Part shown: in pieces, positions 52,349 to 60,942 of the stretch
How positions within the stretch are numbered: the first letter of the stretch is position 1
How the letters are laid out: each line of letters starts with the position of its first letter
Source of the DNA: Pseudomonadota bacterium
GTDB taxonomy: Bacteria > Pseudomonadota > Alphaproteobacteria > Rhizobiales > Hyphomicrobiaceae
Direction: 5' to 3'
NCBI GenBank assembly: GCA_018242295.1
Contig: JAFECE010000009.1
Span: 1-64,000, forward strand
DNA length: 64,000 nucleotides
Position numbers and translations under genes: made by a program
The notes under the pieces: model-generated
Told to the model about the DNA's origin: nothing
The model's input: only the letters and a program-made list of their open reading frames with translations
Database searches by the model: none

Positions 52349-54769
52349 ATGTTGCGTTTGCGGGCGCAAGTTGATTTTGCGCGTCGCGGGACCATGTCCC
52401 GCAGAGTTCTTGCCGGATCACTCTCACTTCTTCTTCTTACTCAGCCCGCGTGGGCTGGATCGGGTGCGCCAAACACTCCGCCTCCGGCACCGTCGGCTTA
52501 CGTCACCAACACAGGCACACTATCGACTGTCGGCTCTGGCGGATGCGCCCAGCAATACAACCCGGCAATTTCTGCGTATGTTGACAACCAGCTGATTGCT
52601 CAGGCCTCGCAGCTTGCCTCGGACATCTCCGGAACCGCTGCAAAAATTACGGCTTTCACGGCAAATCAAGTCGCTTCGGACGCGAAGGCAGCTGCCGCGG
52701 CAGCAAAAGCTGGCGCCGAAGCCGATATGGCAGCTGGGCTGGCGGAAGCCGCCGTCGGCGTCGCGACGCCGCTCGACGCTGGACCGGCCGCTCCCGGGCT
52801 TGCCGCCGCCGGTGTCGGCGCAGGTGTGGCTTCGGCGGCCGATAGTGCGACGGCGACAGCGGAGACCGCGTCGAGTGTGGCCTATGGCGCGCAAATCGCC
52901 GCCCTGGGCTTTGACGTCGCCAAGAACACTTCGGCCGGCGTAGCGCTTGGCTACGCGAACGACGCGCAAAACCTGCGAAATTACGTACAAGACGCGCACC
53001 TGCCGAATTGCAACTCGTCCTATAACGGCACCGTCAGCATCTCCGTGCCGCAAGGGCAACCCGCCCTCATCGCCACAGGCGACGCCTACATCGATGGCGA
53101 TACATCCGTCACTGGATCCATGAGTGTCGGAGGCAATATCACCGCGAGCCAATTGAAAGCGACGCAAGGCGTGTCGGCTTATGGCGGCGCCATCGTTCTC
53201 GGCAATCCCGATCTGACGACGTACCAAAGTGGTGTTACGATTGGCGGCGGAGCCATCGCTGGCGCCGGCACTGGAGGAGCGCAGGCCACGACGGGTGATG
53301 TTTCGGCCATCGCGATCGGCAACGGTGCCGACGCAGCGGCGGTGAATTCGATTGCGTTTGGCACGGGTGCAAATGCCAGCGGTGTCGGTGGAACGGCGAT
53401 CGGCGCAAATTCATCGAGTGCAACGGGCGTCGCGCTTGGTCTCAACGCGACGACCGTCGACGGGATCTCGATTGGCAATGGCGCCGGCGTTGCTGGTGAC
53501 AATGGCGTTGCTGTCGGTACAGACGCGCGGGCGAAGGATACGTCTGACTCCGCCTTCGGAAACAACTCCAGAGTCAATGCTGCCAACGGCACCGCCTACG
53601 GCGCAAACACCGGCGTCACGTCAAAGTCCGACAATGCCGTGGCCATAGGCGAGGGAACGCAGATCGGCGGCACGGATGCTGTTGGCTCGGACAATGACAC
53701 GGCTGTCGGCCAAGGAATTCAAATCGGCGACGGTATCAACAATGCCGTTGCGGTTGGGCAAGGGGCAAACGTCGGCGCGAGTGGCGCAGTCGCCGCGGGC
53801 CAAGGGTCTTCTGCGAACAATACAGATGCCATCGCGATTGGCCACGGAACGACTACCGGCGGCGCCGAAGCTATCGGTATCGGCGTCGGGGCGAACGCGG
53901 CCGCTACCGACACCGTTGCCGTCGGCCACAACTCCAACGCCGTCGGCGACCGCTCGGTCGCGATCGGACAAAATACCGTTTCCATGGGCACGGGCTCAGT
54001 TGCCATAGGTGGCGATGTCAATAATGATGGGCTTGGTGCGGCCGCTCTCGCCGTCGGGTCTGTTGCGGTTGGCGACGCTGTCGCATTGAGCACCGATGCC
54101 GTGGCTGTGGGAACGGGCGCGATAGCAAGCGGCGTGGGTTCGATTGCCGTAGGCCTCGGCGCGACAGCCTCGAACTCGATTGCCATGGGAACGAGCGCTC
54201 ATGCCGCGAGGGGCGGAGCGGCTTATGGCGATGGGGCAGTCGCAACTGGCAGCGGCTCCACCGCAGTGGGCCAGAATGCAAGCGCAACACCGAATGGTTC
54301 AGCAGCGTTTGGTAGTGGAGCCGTCGCGACGCTTGAGAATCAACAGGTCTTCGGCACGTCGTCGGATACCTATTCTGCGCCCGGCATCACGTCTCAGCTC
54401 GGCAGAGATCGCCAAAGCGGCCCGCTGCAGCTCATTACGACCGACGCCAACGGCAATCTTGCCTCCGACGCCGGTGCCACTTTCACTCAAATCGCTCGGC
54501 TGCAAGCAGGCGTAGCGGTTGCCCTTGCAGCCGAGGCGCCGACACTGACACCGATGCAGAGCTTCGCCACGCGAGTTGGGTGGGGCAACTTTCAAGGCGA
54601 AGCTAACGCCGTGGCCTTGAGTGCGACGGGATCTGTTTGCCGTGGCTGCATCATGAAGGGAGACAAGGTCACCATCGATGGTTCGCTCGGGGCGGGTTGG
54701 TCCGAGTATAAAACCTACAGCGCCGGCAACGTTTTCGGTACGCGTGCGGGCCTCACTTGGGCCTGGTGA
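52349..54769 (+). CDS. YadA-like trimeric autotransporter adhesin
   Basis: Predicted 806-residue outer-surface protein. After a signal peptide (RRVLAGSLSLLLLTQPAWAG) comes an Ala-rich helical section (residues 75-210), then about 370 residues of YadA-head repeats of the form x-A-I/V-A-x-G-x2-A (for example NAVAIGEGTQIGG, DAIAIGHGTTTGG, DTVAVGHNSNAVG, RSVAIGQNTVSMG). The C-terminal 90 residues resemble a trimeric membrane anchor (FTQIARLQAGVAVALAAEA, then strands ending VFGTRAGLTWAW with a terminal aromatic). No typical long coiled-coil stalk is evident. A Cys pair (SVCRGCIM, about residues 765-770) in the anchor is unusual. AGGGGG precedes ATG 52349; an internal ATG at 52394 would also leave the signal peptide intact. 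Confidence 0.8.
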   Translation: MLRLRAQVDFARRGTMSRRVLAGSLSLLLLTQPAWAGSGAPNTPPPAPSAYVTNTGTLSTVGSGGCAQQYNPAISAYVDNQLIAQASQLASDISGTAAKITAFTANQVASDAKAAAAAAKAGAEADMAAGLAEAAVGVATPLDAGPAAPGLAAAGVGAGVASAADSATATAETASSVAYGAQIAALGFDVAKNTSAGVALGYANDAQNLRNYVQDAHLPNCNSSYNGTVSISVPQGQPALIATGDAYIDGDTSVTGSMSVGGNITASQLKATQGVSAYGGAIVLGNPDLTTYQSGVTIGGGAIAGAGTGGAQATTGDVSAIAIGNGADAAAVNSIAFGTGANASGVGGTAIGANSSSATGVALGLNATTVDGISIGNGAGVAGDNGVAVGTDARAKDTSDSAFGNNSRVNAANGTAYGANTGVTSKSDNAVAIGEGTQIGGTDAVGSDNDTAVGQGIQIGDGINNAVAVGQGANVGASGAVAAGQGSSANNTDAIAIGHGTTTGGAEAIGIGVGANAAATDTVAVGHNSNAVGDRSVAIGQNTVSMGTGSVAIGGDVNNDGLGAAALAVGSVAVGDAVALSTDAVAVGTGAIASGVGSIAVGLGATASNSIAMGTSAHAARGGAAYGDGAVATGSGSTAVGQNASATPNGSAAFGSGAVATLENQQVFGTSSDTYSAPGITSQLGRDRQSGPLQLITTDANGNLASDAGATFTQIARLQAGVAVALAAEAPTLTPMQSFATRVGWGNFQGEANAVALSATGSVCRGCIMKGDKVTIDGSLGAGWSEYKTYSAGNVFGTRAGLTWAW

Positions 54770-54810
54770 TGCAAAATATTAGACGCCACTAGATTCGTTT
54801 GGAGAGAAGT

Positions 54811-55080
54811 ATGCGTTTGATCCTCGGATTGCTTTTGGGCCTTTCGCTCGTGTCGCAGGCAAATGCGGAAGAGGGCCGTAAGCAGCTTGCAGCTGCTTAC
54901 ATCACATCGGCTCAGCCGGCGGTGGCCGTCTCCAAGCCGGAGATGACGATGATGAGTGCAGTCACGGTCCCTGTTCCTGCGACGAGTGCCGTCTCGTCGG
55001 CCATACTCGCCGCCGCCGCTTTTGCCCAAGCCCAGCCGAGCACTGCGCAGGTTATCGTATCCTCGCAGTCGCATCATTGA
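54811..55080 (+). CDS. Small secreted Ala/Val-rich protein
   Basis: Predicted 89-residue protein. A signal peptide (LILGLLLGLSLVSQANA) is followed by an Ala/Val/Ser/Pro-rich stretch with SKPEMTMMSAVTVPVPATSA and a His-His end. No family is recognised. The ribosome site GGAGAG is strong. It begins 41 bases after the adhesin stop, so it is likely cotranscribed and could be an accessory of surface display, but that is only positional inference. Confidence 0.55.
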   Translation: MRLILGLLLGLSLVSQANAEEGRKQLAAAYITSAQPAVAVSKPEMTMMSAVTVPVPATSAVSSAILAAAAFAQAQPSTAQVIVSSQSHH

Positions 55081-55397
55081 AGAAGCGAGCCGTTTTGCTT
55101 TGATAGCGTTCGCCCGCGCAGCAGGGATAAGCTGCGCGAGGCGGCGACGGCTCGGCGAACTGGTGCATTAAACTCAACGGGACGTGGACCAAAATGCATA
55201 AAGCCGTGCATTAGGCGCATTGCTACGCTGTACCGCGCGCGAGATATCGAAAGTTGGTTGGGCCGCTCCACCAGTTGATTGCGGATGGGGCTAGTTCTGA
55301 TCGGGCAATAAGCTGGGATTTCGCCGACAATGGACTCGGCGAAAATTAGCAAGATGGAATTCAGAGGATATGGGGAAAGAATATAAGATGAGTTGAA
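55081..55397. other. Intergenic region before tRNA-Arg
   Basis: About 315 bases with no supported gene. It contains the 3' flank of the adhesin operon and the 3' flank of the minus-strand tRNA. No clear terminator was found. Confidence 0.4.
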
Positions 55398-55474
55398 TGG
55401 CGCACCCGGCAGGATTCGAACCTGCGACCTTCGCCTTCGGAGGGCGACACTCTATCCAGCTGAGCTACGGGTGC
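55398..55474 (-). tRNA. tRNA-Arg (anticodon CCG)
   Basis: A 77-nt cloverleaf on the minus strand: acceptor GCACCCG/CGGGTGC, D arm with AGCTCAGCTGGATAGAG, anticodon stem TCGCC/GGCGA enclosing loop CTCCGAA with anticodon CCG, and T arm GGTTCGAATCC. CCA is encoded (55398-55400 on the minus strand). It decodes CGG. It is flanked by a non-coding gap and a small exported-protein gene. Confidence 0.95.
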
Positions 55475-55614
55475 CTTCGGCGAGACTGATAGCCCATTCG
55501 TCGATGGGCCGCAAATGCAGTCACCTGCGGCCCGGTAACCTATAAAATGGACGGCGTACGTGTGGCGCCCGGACGCGCTACACGCCTGCGACGCGTTCCG
55601 AGCCGCTACAACCC

Positions 55615-55932
55615 TCAGTAACGGCAGGGCTTGGCGACGACCACGCATTTTGCGAGCAGGATCGCACCCTTCTTGCAATCCCACTGTTTGCCTTGCGCGT
55701 TCCAGAAGTCGGAATAACGGGGGCCATAGAGGCTGCGGACCGTCCGTCTCCAGTTTTCGCGGGCCTCGATTCGGGCCTTTGCCGAACCCGTTCCGAGAAT
55801 GCCGGTAGCGGTCGCGACGCCCTCGACCGGGGCGCGGCAGCGCGGCAGCGCGTTCGCCTCGACAACGCCGAAAGTTGAAACGATGGCCGCCGCAGCGGCG
55901 AGAAGGCCTGCAAATTTGACGGTCGTGCGCAT
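55615..55932 (-). CDS. Small exported Cys-containing protein
   Basis: Predicted 105-residue secreted protein. The signal peptide (KFAGLLAAAAAIVSTFGVVEANA) is clear. The mature part has LPRCRAPVEGVATATGILGT, SLYGPRYSDFWNAQGKQWDC, and AKCVVVAKPCRY with four Cys in all. The pattern of TATGIxGxGxxxAxxEARxxW is shared by many small exported proteins of Hyphomicrobiales, but no function is known. I take ATG 55932 (GGGAG upstream) over longer upstream starts. Confidence 0.7.
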   Translation of the reverse strand: MRTTVKFAGLLAAAAAIVSTFGVVEANALPRCRAPVEGVATATGILGTGSAKARIEARENWRRTVRSLYGPRYSDFWNAQGKQWDCKKGAILLAKCVVVAKPCRY

Positions 55933-56169
55933 GACAAATAGTCTCCCCATAGCGACGGTTTGCAACCATGCCGGCCTGCATCCTACATAGGTGCTGACGG
56001 ACATCAGCCATGGGGCAGAGGCAGCTGTCAACGGACCGCCGGGCCCAATGGGCAGATTGATCCGCTAGCATGCGATAGTGGCTGCGATTTCGCCGGGAAA
56101 CGTGTTTTCTGCGGCACTCTCGCGTCCTATTAATTGCCGCGCACGAAGTCATCCGATCGGCCTCGCGCC

Positions 56170-59100
56170 ATGGCCAAAAGAGCAAAGATGCAGCAGAACA
56201 AAGTCGATCAACCGCCAGTCGAAGGCGCGGCCGAAAAAGTCCCGGTCATCAAGGGAAGCCACGTCTACCTGATTGATGGCTCAGGCTATATCTTCCGTGC
56301 GTTCCACGCGCTCCCGCCTTTGACGCGCCCGTCCGACCGGTTGCCCGTGGGCGCCGTGCACGGCTTCTGCGCGATGCTCTGGAAGCTCCTGCGCGAGACG
56401 AAGGCGGCCGATGCGCCGACGCACATCGCCGTCATTTTCGACGCCGGACGCGAAACCTTCCGGAACGATATCTATCCCCAATACAAGGCGCATCGTCCGC
56501 CGCCGCCCGAGGAACTCATTCCGCAGTTCCCGCTCATCCGCGACGCAGTGAAGGCCTTCAATGTCGCCTGCATCGAACTCGACCGCTATGAAGCCGACGA
56601 TCTGATCGCAACCTACGCCAAGGTTGCCCTGGAAGCCGGTGGCGATGTCACCATCGTGTCATCCGACAAAGACCTCATGCAACTCGTCCGCCCCGGCGTC
56701 ACAATGTTCGATGGCATGAAAGCCAAGCGCATCGGCCGCGACGAGGTCATCGAGAAGTTCGGCGTGCCGCCGGAAAAAGTCATCGACGTTCAGGCGCTTG
56801 CGGGCGACTCGATCGATAACGTCCCGGGCGTGCCGGGCATCGGCATCAAGACGGCGGCAGAGCTTATTTTGACGTATGGCGATCTCGATTCCCTGCTGGC
56901 GAGGGCAGGCGAGATCAAGCAGCCGAAGCGGCGCGAGAAGCTCATCGAATTCGCCGAACAGGCGCGGGTCTCGCGTCAGCTCGTTCTTCTGAAAGAGGAC
57001 GTGCCGCTCGAGACCGAAATCGCTGACCTGGGCGTTCGTGACCCGAAAGCCGATTCGCTTCTCGGCTTCCTGCGCGAAATGGAATTCAGCACGCTCACCA
57101 AACGCATCGCTGAAGGTCTGGGCGCCGAGCCACCACCGCCGCTTGCGGTGTCGGTGGGCTCAAGCATCAAGCCCAAGCCGCAAGCGAAGTCGGATCAAAT
57201 CGAAGCGCTGGGCGAAGAAACGTCGTTCGAAGAAGCAACACCGGCAGCGGCCGTCGCCGCCGGAAGCGCGATCGCACGCGGGAAGGCGATCGACCGCACC
57301 GCGTATGAAACGGTCGTGACGCGCGCCGACCTCGAGAAGTGGGTCGGGAAAGCCCGCGCGACCGGCTACGTCGCCTTCGACACCGAAACCACCGACCTCG
57401 ATGCGACGCGCGCCGGCCTCGTCGGCATTTCTCTCAGCGTCGCGCCGGGAGAAGCTTGCTACATCCCGCTCGGCCATACGGGACCGAGCAACGATCTTTT
57501 CGGCGGTGATGATAACCGTCCGCCCCAGCTTCCAATCAACGAAGCCTTGGATCTTCTGCGCCCGTTGCTCGAGGACGCGTCAGTTCTCAAGATCGGGCAG
57601 AACATCAAGTACGATGCGCTGGTGATGAAGCGCTACGGCATCGCCGTAACGCCATTCGACGACACGATGCTGATTTCCTACGCGCTCGACGGCGGGCGCA
57701 ACGCCCACGGCATGGATGTGCTCGCGGAGCGCCACCTCGGTCACGCTTGTATGACGTTCGCCCAGGCGATGGGCCAGGCTCCAGGCGCCAAGAAGTCCGA
57801 AAAGACCTTCGCTGCAATGCCTCTCGACAAGGCGACCGAATACGCCGCCGAAGATGCGGACGTGACACTGCGGCTCTGGAAGGTTCTGAAACCCCGCCTC
57901 GCCGCAGAACGCGTGACGACCGTTTACGAGACGCTCGAACGCCCGCTCGTTCCCGTCATCGTCGCGATGGAACATGCGGGCATCAAGGTCGATCGCGATA
58001 TCCTCGCGCGGCTGTCGAGTGCATTCGCGCAACGCGCCGTTCGGCTCGAAGAAGAAATCAACGGGCTGGTCGGACACAAATTCAATCTCGGCTCGCCGAA
58101 GCAACTTGGAGAACTGCTGTTCGACCGCCTGAAGCTGCCCGGTGGCAAGAAGACGAAGACCGGCCAATGGGAAACCCGCGCAAATCTGCTCGACGAGCTC
58201 GCAGCCAACGAGGAGCTTGACGGCGACGCCCGCCGGCTCATCAACACGATGCTCGAATGGCGCCAGATCTCGAAGCTTCGCTCGACCTATACCGATGCGT
58301 TGCCGGAGTTCATCGATCGCGCCACCGGCCGCATTCACACCAGCTACGCGCTCGCGTCGACGACGACCGGCCGCCTCGCTTCATCCGATCCCAATCTGCA
58401 GAACATCCCTATCCGCACGAAGGAAGGCCGGGAAATTCGCACCGCCTTTATCGCAGATAAGGGCATGAAGCTCATCTCGGCCGACTACTCGCAAATCGAG
58501 CTGCGTGTTCTCGCCCACGTCGCCGACATTCCGCAGCTGAAGAAGGCATTCGCAGAAGGCCTCGACATTCACGCGATGACGGCGTCCGAAATGTTCGGCG
58601 TGCCGATCAAGGATATGCCGGGTGAAGTCCGCCGCCGTGCCAAGGCGATCAACTTCGGCATCATCTACGGAATTTCGCCGTTCGGCTTGGCGAACCAGCT
58701 CAGCATCAGCCGCGAGGAAGCGGGCGACTACATCAAAACGTATTTCCAGCGCTTCCCGGGCATCCGCGATTACATGGACGCAACGAAAAAGTTTGCGCAC
58801 GAGCACGGGCACGTCGAGACGATCTTCGGACGGAAAGTCCACTATCCCGAGATCAACACGAAGAACCCGTCGATGCGTGGTTTTCTCGAGCGCGCGGCAA
58901 TCAACGCGCCGATCCAAGGCTCTGCCGCCGACATCATTCGGCGCGCGATGATCCGCATACCGGATGCGATCGAGAAGGCGAAGTTGGATACGGCCCGCAT
59001 GCTGCTGCAGGTCCACGACGAACTCGTTTTCGAGGTGGCCGAAGCCGACGCACCGAAGCTGATCGAGATCGCACGCCGCGTGATGGAGACGGCCGCCGAG

Positions 59101-59172
59101 CCCGCCGTCAAGCTATCGGTGCCGATCCACGTCGATGCGAAAGCCGCAAACAACTGGGACGAGGCGCACTAG
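56170..59172 (+). CDS. polA: DNA polymerase I
   Basis: Predicted 1000-residue repair and primer-removal polymerase. The 5'-3' exonuclease domain (about 25-320) has YLIDGSGYIFRAFHALPPLT, DRYEADDLIATYAK and the helix-hairpin-helix VPGIGIKTAAELI. The 3'-5' proofreading domain (about 385-590) keeps the catalytic Asp/Glu in FDTETTDLD (about residue 402). The polymerase domain (620-1000) shows motif A SADYSQIELRVLAH, O-helix RRRAKAINFGIIYGISPFG and motif C LLQVHDELVFEVAE. An Ala/Gly-rich linker separates the first two domains. ATG 56170 is used; a TTG 12 codons upstream lacks support. It converges on phaZ across two palindromic elements. Confidence 0.95.
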   Translation: MAKRAKMQQNKVDQPPVEGAAEKVPVIKGSHVYLIDGSGYIFRAFHALPPLTRPSDRLPVGAVHGFCAMLWKLLRETKAADAPTHIAVIFDAGRETFRNDIYPQYKAHRPPPPEELIPQFPLIRDAVKAFNVACIELDRYEADDLIATYAKVALEAGGDVTIVSSDKDLMQLVRPGVTMFDGMKAKRIGRDEVIEKFGVPPEKVIDVQALAGDSIDNVPGVPGIGIKTAAELILTYGDLDSLLARAGEIKQPKRREKLIEFAEQARVSRQLVLLKEDVPLETEIADLGVRDPKADSLLGFLREMEFSTLTKRIAEGLGAEPPPPLAVSVGSSIKPKPQAKSDQIEALGEETSFEEATPAAAVAAGSAIARGKAIDRTAYETVVTRADLEKWVGKARATGYVAFDTETTDLDATRAGLVGISLSVAPGEACYIPLGHTGPSNDLFGGDDNRPPQLPINEALDLLRPLLEDASVLKIGQNIKYDALVMKRYGIAVTPFDDTMLISYALDGGRNAHGMDVLAERHLGHACMTFAQAMGQAPGAKKSEKTFAAMPLDKATEYAAEDADVTLRLWKVLKPRLAAERVTTVYETLERPLVPVIVAMEHAGIKVDRDILARLSSAFAQRAVRLEEEINGLVGHKFNLGSPKQLGELLFDRLKLPGGKKTKTGQWETRANLLDELAANEELDGDARRLINTMLEWRQISKLRSTYTDALPEFIDRATGRIHTSYALASTTTGRLASSDPNLQNIPIRTKEGREIRTAFIADKGMKLISADYSQIELRVLAHVADIPQLKKAFAEGLDIHAMTASEMFGVPIKDMPGEVRRRAKAINFGIIYGISPFGLANQLSISREEAGDYIKTYFQRFPGIRDYMDATKKFAHEHGHVETIFGRKVHYPEINTKNPSMRGFLERAAINAPIQGSAADIIRRAMIRIPDAIEKAKLDTARMLLQVHDELVFEVAEADAPKLIEIARRVMETAAEPAVKLSVPIHVDAKAANNWDEAH

Positions 59173-59222
59173 AGCATCGCGCACAAAAGCGGGCACCGGT
59201 TTTGTGCAAAATGCGATGCGAT
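59172..59222. repeat. Palindromic intergenic element after polA (element 1)
   Basis: An imperfect inverted repeat with arms GCATCGCGCACAAAA and TTTTGTGC...GCGATGC around GCGGGCACCGG. It begins at the polA stop codon. The layout AGAGCATCGCGCACAAAA ... GGTTTTGTGC resembles dispersed rhizobial palindromes with a central GGGCACCGGTTTT. It may also terminate polA transcription. Confidence 0.6.
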
Positions 59223-59232
59223 AACAAAAATT

Positions 59233-59269
59233 AGAGCGTCGGTCCTGGTTCAATCCGGTCCGACGCTCT
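59233..59269. repeat. Palindromic intergenic element (element 2)
   Basis: Arms AGAGCGTCGG (59233-59242) and CCGACGCTCT (59260-59269) are perfect inverted repeats around TCCTGGTTCAATCCGGT. It ends three bases before the phaZ stop codon. Together with element 1 it fills the whole gap between the convergent polA and phaZ genes. Confidence 0.7.
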
Positions 59270-59271
59270 GA

Positions 59272-60654
59272 TCATTCGCCGGCGGCGGAGGGCGGATGCT
59301 TGCCATTGACGCCGTTGAGCGCGCCGTTCGAAGTCGAACGCCAATCCGGCGCGACGTCCGGCGCATCCTTCAGCACGCGGTAGGGTTTCGGCATGCGCGT
59401 CGTCTGGCTGCCGGTCAGCCGCTTGTAATTGATCGTCCGAATGAATTCGCGAATGCGCGGCTGAATTTCGGTACGCCAGCGCGTGCCGTTGAACACGCCG
59501 TAATGGCCGACGCCCTGCTGCACGTAGTGGACTTTTTCGTCGTCAGGAACGCCCGGGCAGAGATCGTGCGCAGCTTCCGTTTGCCCGAGGCCGCAGATGT
59601 CGTCGCGCTCGCCTTCGACCGTCATCAGCGCCGTCTTTTGGATCGCCGAGCAATCGACGAGCTCGCCCCGGTGCATCAGTTTCTTGTCGGGCAGCAGGTG
59701 GTCCTGGAACACCGTTTTGACGGTCTGCAGATAGAACTCGGCGGTCAAGTCCATGACCGAGAGATATTCTTCGTAGAAGGACTGATGCTGGTTGACGCTA
59801 TCGCAGTCGCCTTTGACGAGATTGTTGAAGAGGTCGACGTGAGCGTTCATGTGCCGCTCGAGGTTCATCGTCATGAAGCCGGTGAGCTGCATGAAGCCCG
59901 GATACACCGGACGCATGAAGCCCGCATGCGGAAACGGCACGGTCGAGATGACGTTCGACTCAAACCATGAAATCGATTTCTGCGCGGCGAGGTCGTTGAC
60001 CTTCGTCGGGTTACGGCGCGTGTCGATCGGTCCACCCATGAGAACGAGCGACGCCGGCTGGCACGGTTCGTTGCGCGCGGCCATGACTGCGGCGGCGACG
60101 AGCGCCGGAACCGCAGGCTGGCATACCGCCATGACGTGCGTGTTCGTGCCGATGAAACGCATGAAGTCGATGAGGTAATCGACGAAATCGTCGAAATCGA
60201 AATGGCCAGCCGCGAGGGGCACGTCGCGCGCGTCCGCCCAGTCGGTGATGTAGACGTCGTGCTCCGGAAGCATGGCTTCGACCGTGCCGCGCAGCAGCGT
60301 CGCGTAGTGGCCCGACATCGGCGCGACGATCAGGACTTTCGGATCGTAGCGCTTGCCCGTTTCCGATTGGTCGCGTTCGAAATGCAGGAGATTGCAGAAG
60401 GGCTTGGAGAGAACGACGTTTTCCCGGATGGGGACTTTCAGTCCCGCAAGCTGCGCGCTCTTGATGCCGAATTCTGGCTTTCCGTACCGGCGCGTGATGT
60501 TCTCGAACACCTCGCACGCGGCGATCATGTTCTTCCCGGCGGCCGTGTAGCTCATGGGGTTGAGAGGCCACCCGAGTGTTTGACGGAGTGCCTGCACTCC
60601 GAATCGGACAGGGGACATGAACGCATGTGCCATTTCATAGGCGTAGTAGTTCAT
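59272..60654 (-). CDS. phaZ: Intracellular polyhydroxyalkanoate depolymerase
   Basis: Predicted 460-residue PHA-granule-degrading hydrolase. The N-terminus MNYYAYEMAHAFMSPVRFGV and SYTAAGKNMIAACEVFENIT RR are diagnostic of the intracellular depolymerase family. The core includes KVLIVAPMSGHYATLLRGTV, VYITDWADARDVPLAAGHFD, CQPAVPALVAAAVMAARNEP (Cys in place of the usual Ser) and the C-terminal His in QQGVGHYGVFNGTRW. It mobilises stored polyester to 3-hydroxybutyrate. Its upstream region contains TGC-rich motifs of the kind bound by PhaR. Confidence 0.95.
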   Translation of the reverse strand: MNYYAYEMAHAFMSPVRFGVQALRQTLGWPLNPMSYTAAGKNMIAACEVFENITRRYGKPEFGIKSAQLAGLKVPIRENVVLSKPFCNLLHFERDQSETGKRYDPKVLIVAPMSGHYATLLRGTVEAMLPEHDVYITDWADARDVPLAAGHFDFDDFVDYLIDFMRFIGTNTHVMAVCQPAVPALVAAAVMAARNEPCQPASLVLMGGPIDTRRNPTKVNDLAAQKSISWFESNVISTVPFPHAGFMRPVYPGFMQLTGFMTMNLERHMNAHVDLFNNLVKGDCDSVNQHQSFYEEYLSVMDLTAEFYLQTVKTVFQDHLLPDKKLMHRGELVDCSAIQKTALMTVEGERDDICGLGQTEAAHDLCPGVPDDEKVHYVQQGVGHYGVFNGTRWRTEIQPRIREFIRTINYKRLTGSQTTRMPKPYRVLKDAPDVAPDWRSTSNGALNGVNGKHPPSAAGE

Positions 60655-60942
60655 ATCGGTCGCAAGTCCTTGTGTTAAAAAAGAATTTCTTACTGTCCGA
60701 CTAATCGCATGGCAACACGTTGTTGCTGCACTGCGTCACTATAGAACGAATATACATTGTCACAATCTAGAAAAGCTTTCCTTGCCTAATGATAAGGCAG
60801 GCTTATGCAGGAAAGGTACACTTGCAGGGCAGCATCTCCGCTTGCGCATTTCTGCTGCGTCGCACCAACCGAATGACGCGCCTTCTTCACGGTTAGTTCC
60901 CAGAAGACCACAAGGCAGAATGTAGCGAGATCTCGGAGCAGC
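60655..60942. promoter_or_regulatory. Divergent phaZ/transporter promoter region with TGC-rich motifs
   Basis: The 288-base gap holds TTGCTGCACTGCG at 60723-60735 and TTCTGCTGCGTCGCA around 60850-60865. Both resemble the TGC-rich operators of PhaR, the regulator of PHA genes in alphaproteobacteria. The region around 60750-60790 is AT-rich and could hold promoter elements. The assignment is by resemblance only. Confidence 0.35.

Noticed and set aside
52520..54290. Long minus-strand frames over the adhesin gene
   Set aside because: They mirror the repeated GCx codons of the YadA-head repeats and are low-complexity Ala/Pro/Thr chains without a start signal.
55361..56185. A 274-codon minus-strand open frame
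   Set aside because: It reads straight through the tRNA-Arg gene and overlaps the exported-protein gene in another frame. The [14 protein letters not shown] part is just the tRNA translated.
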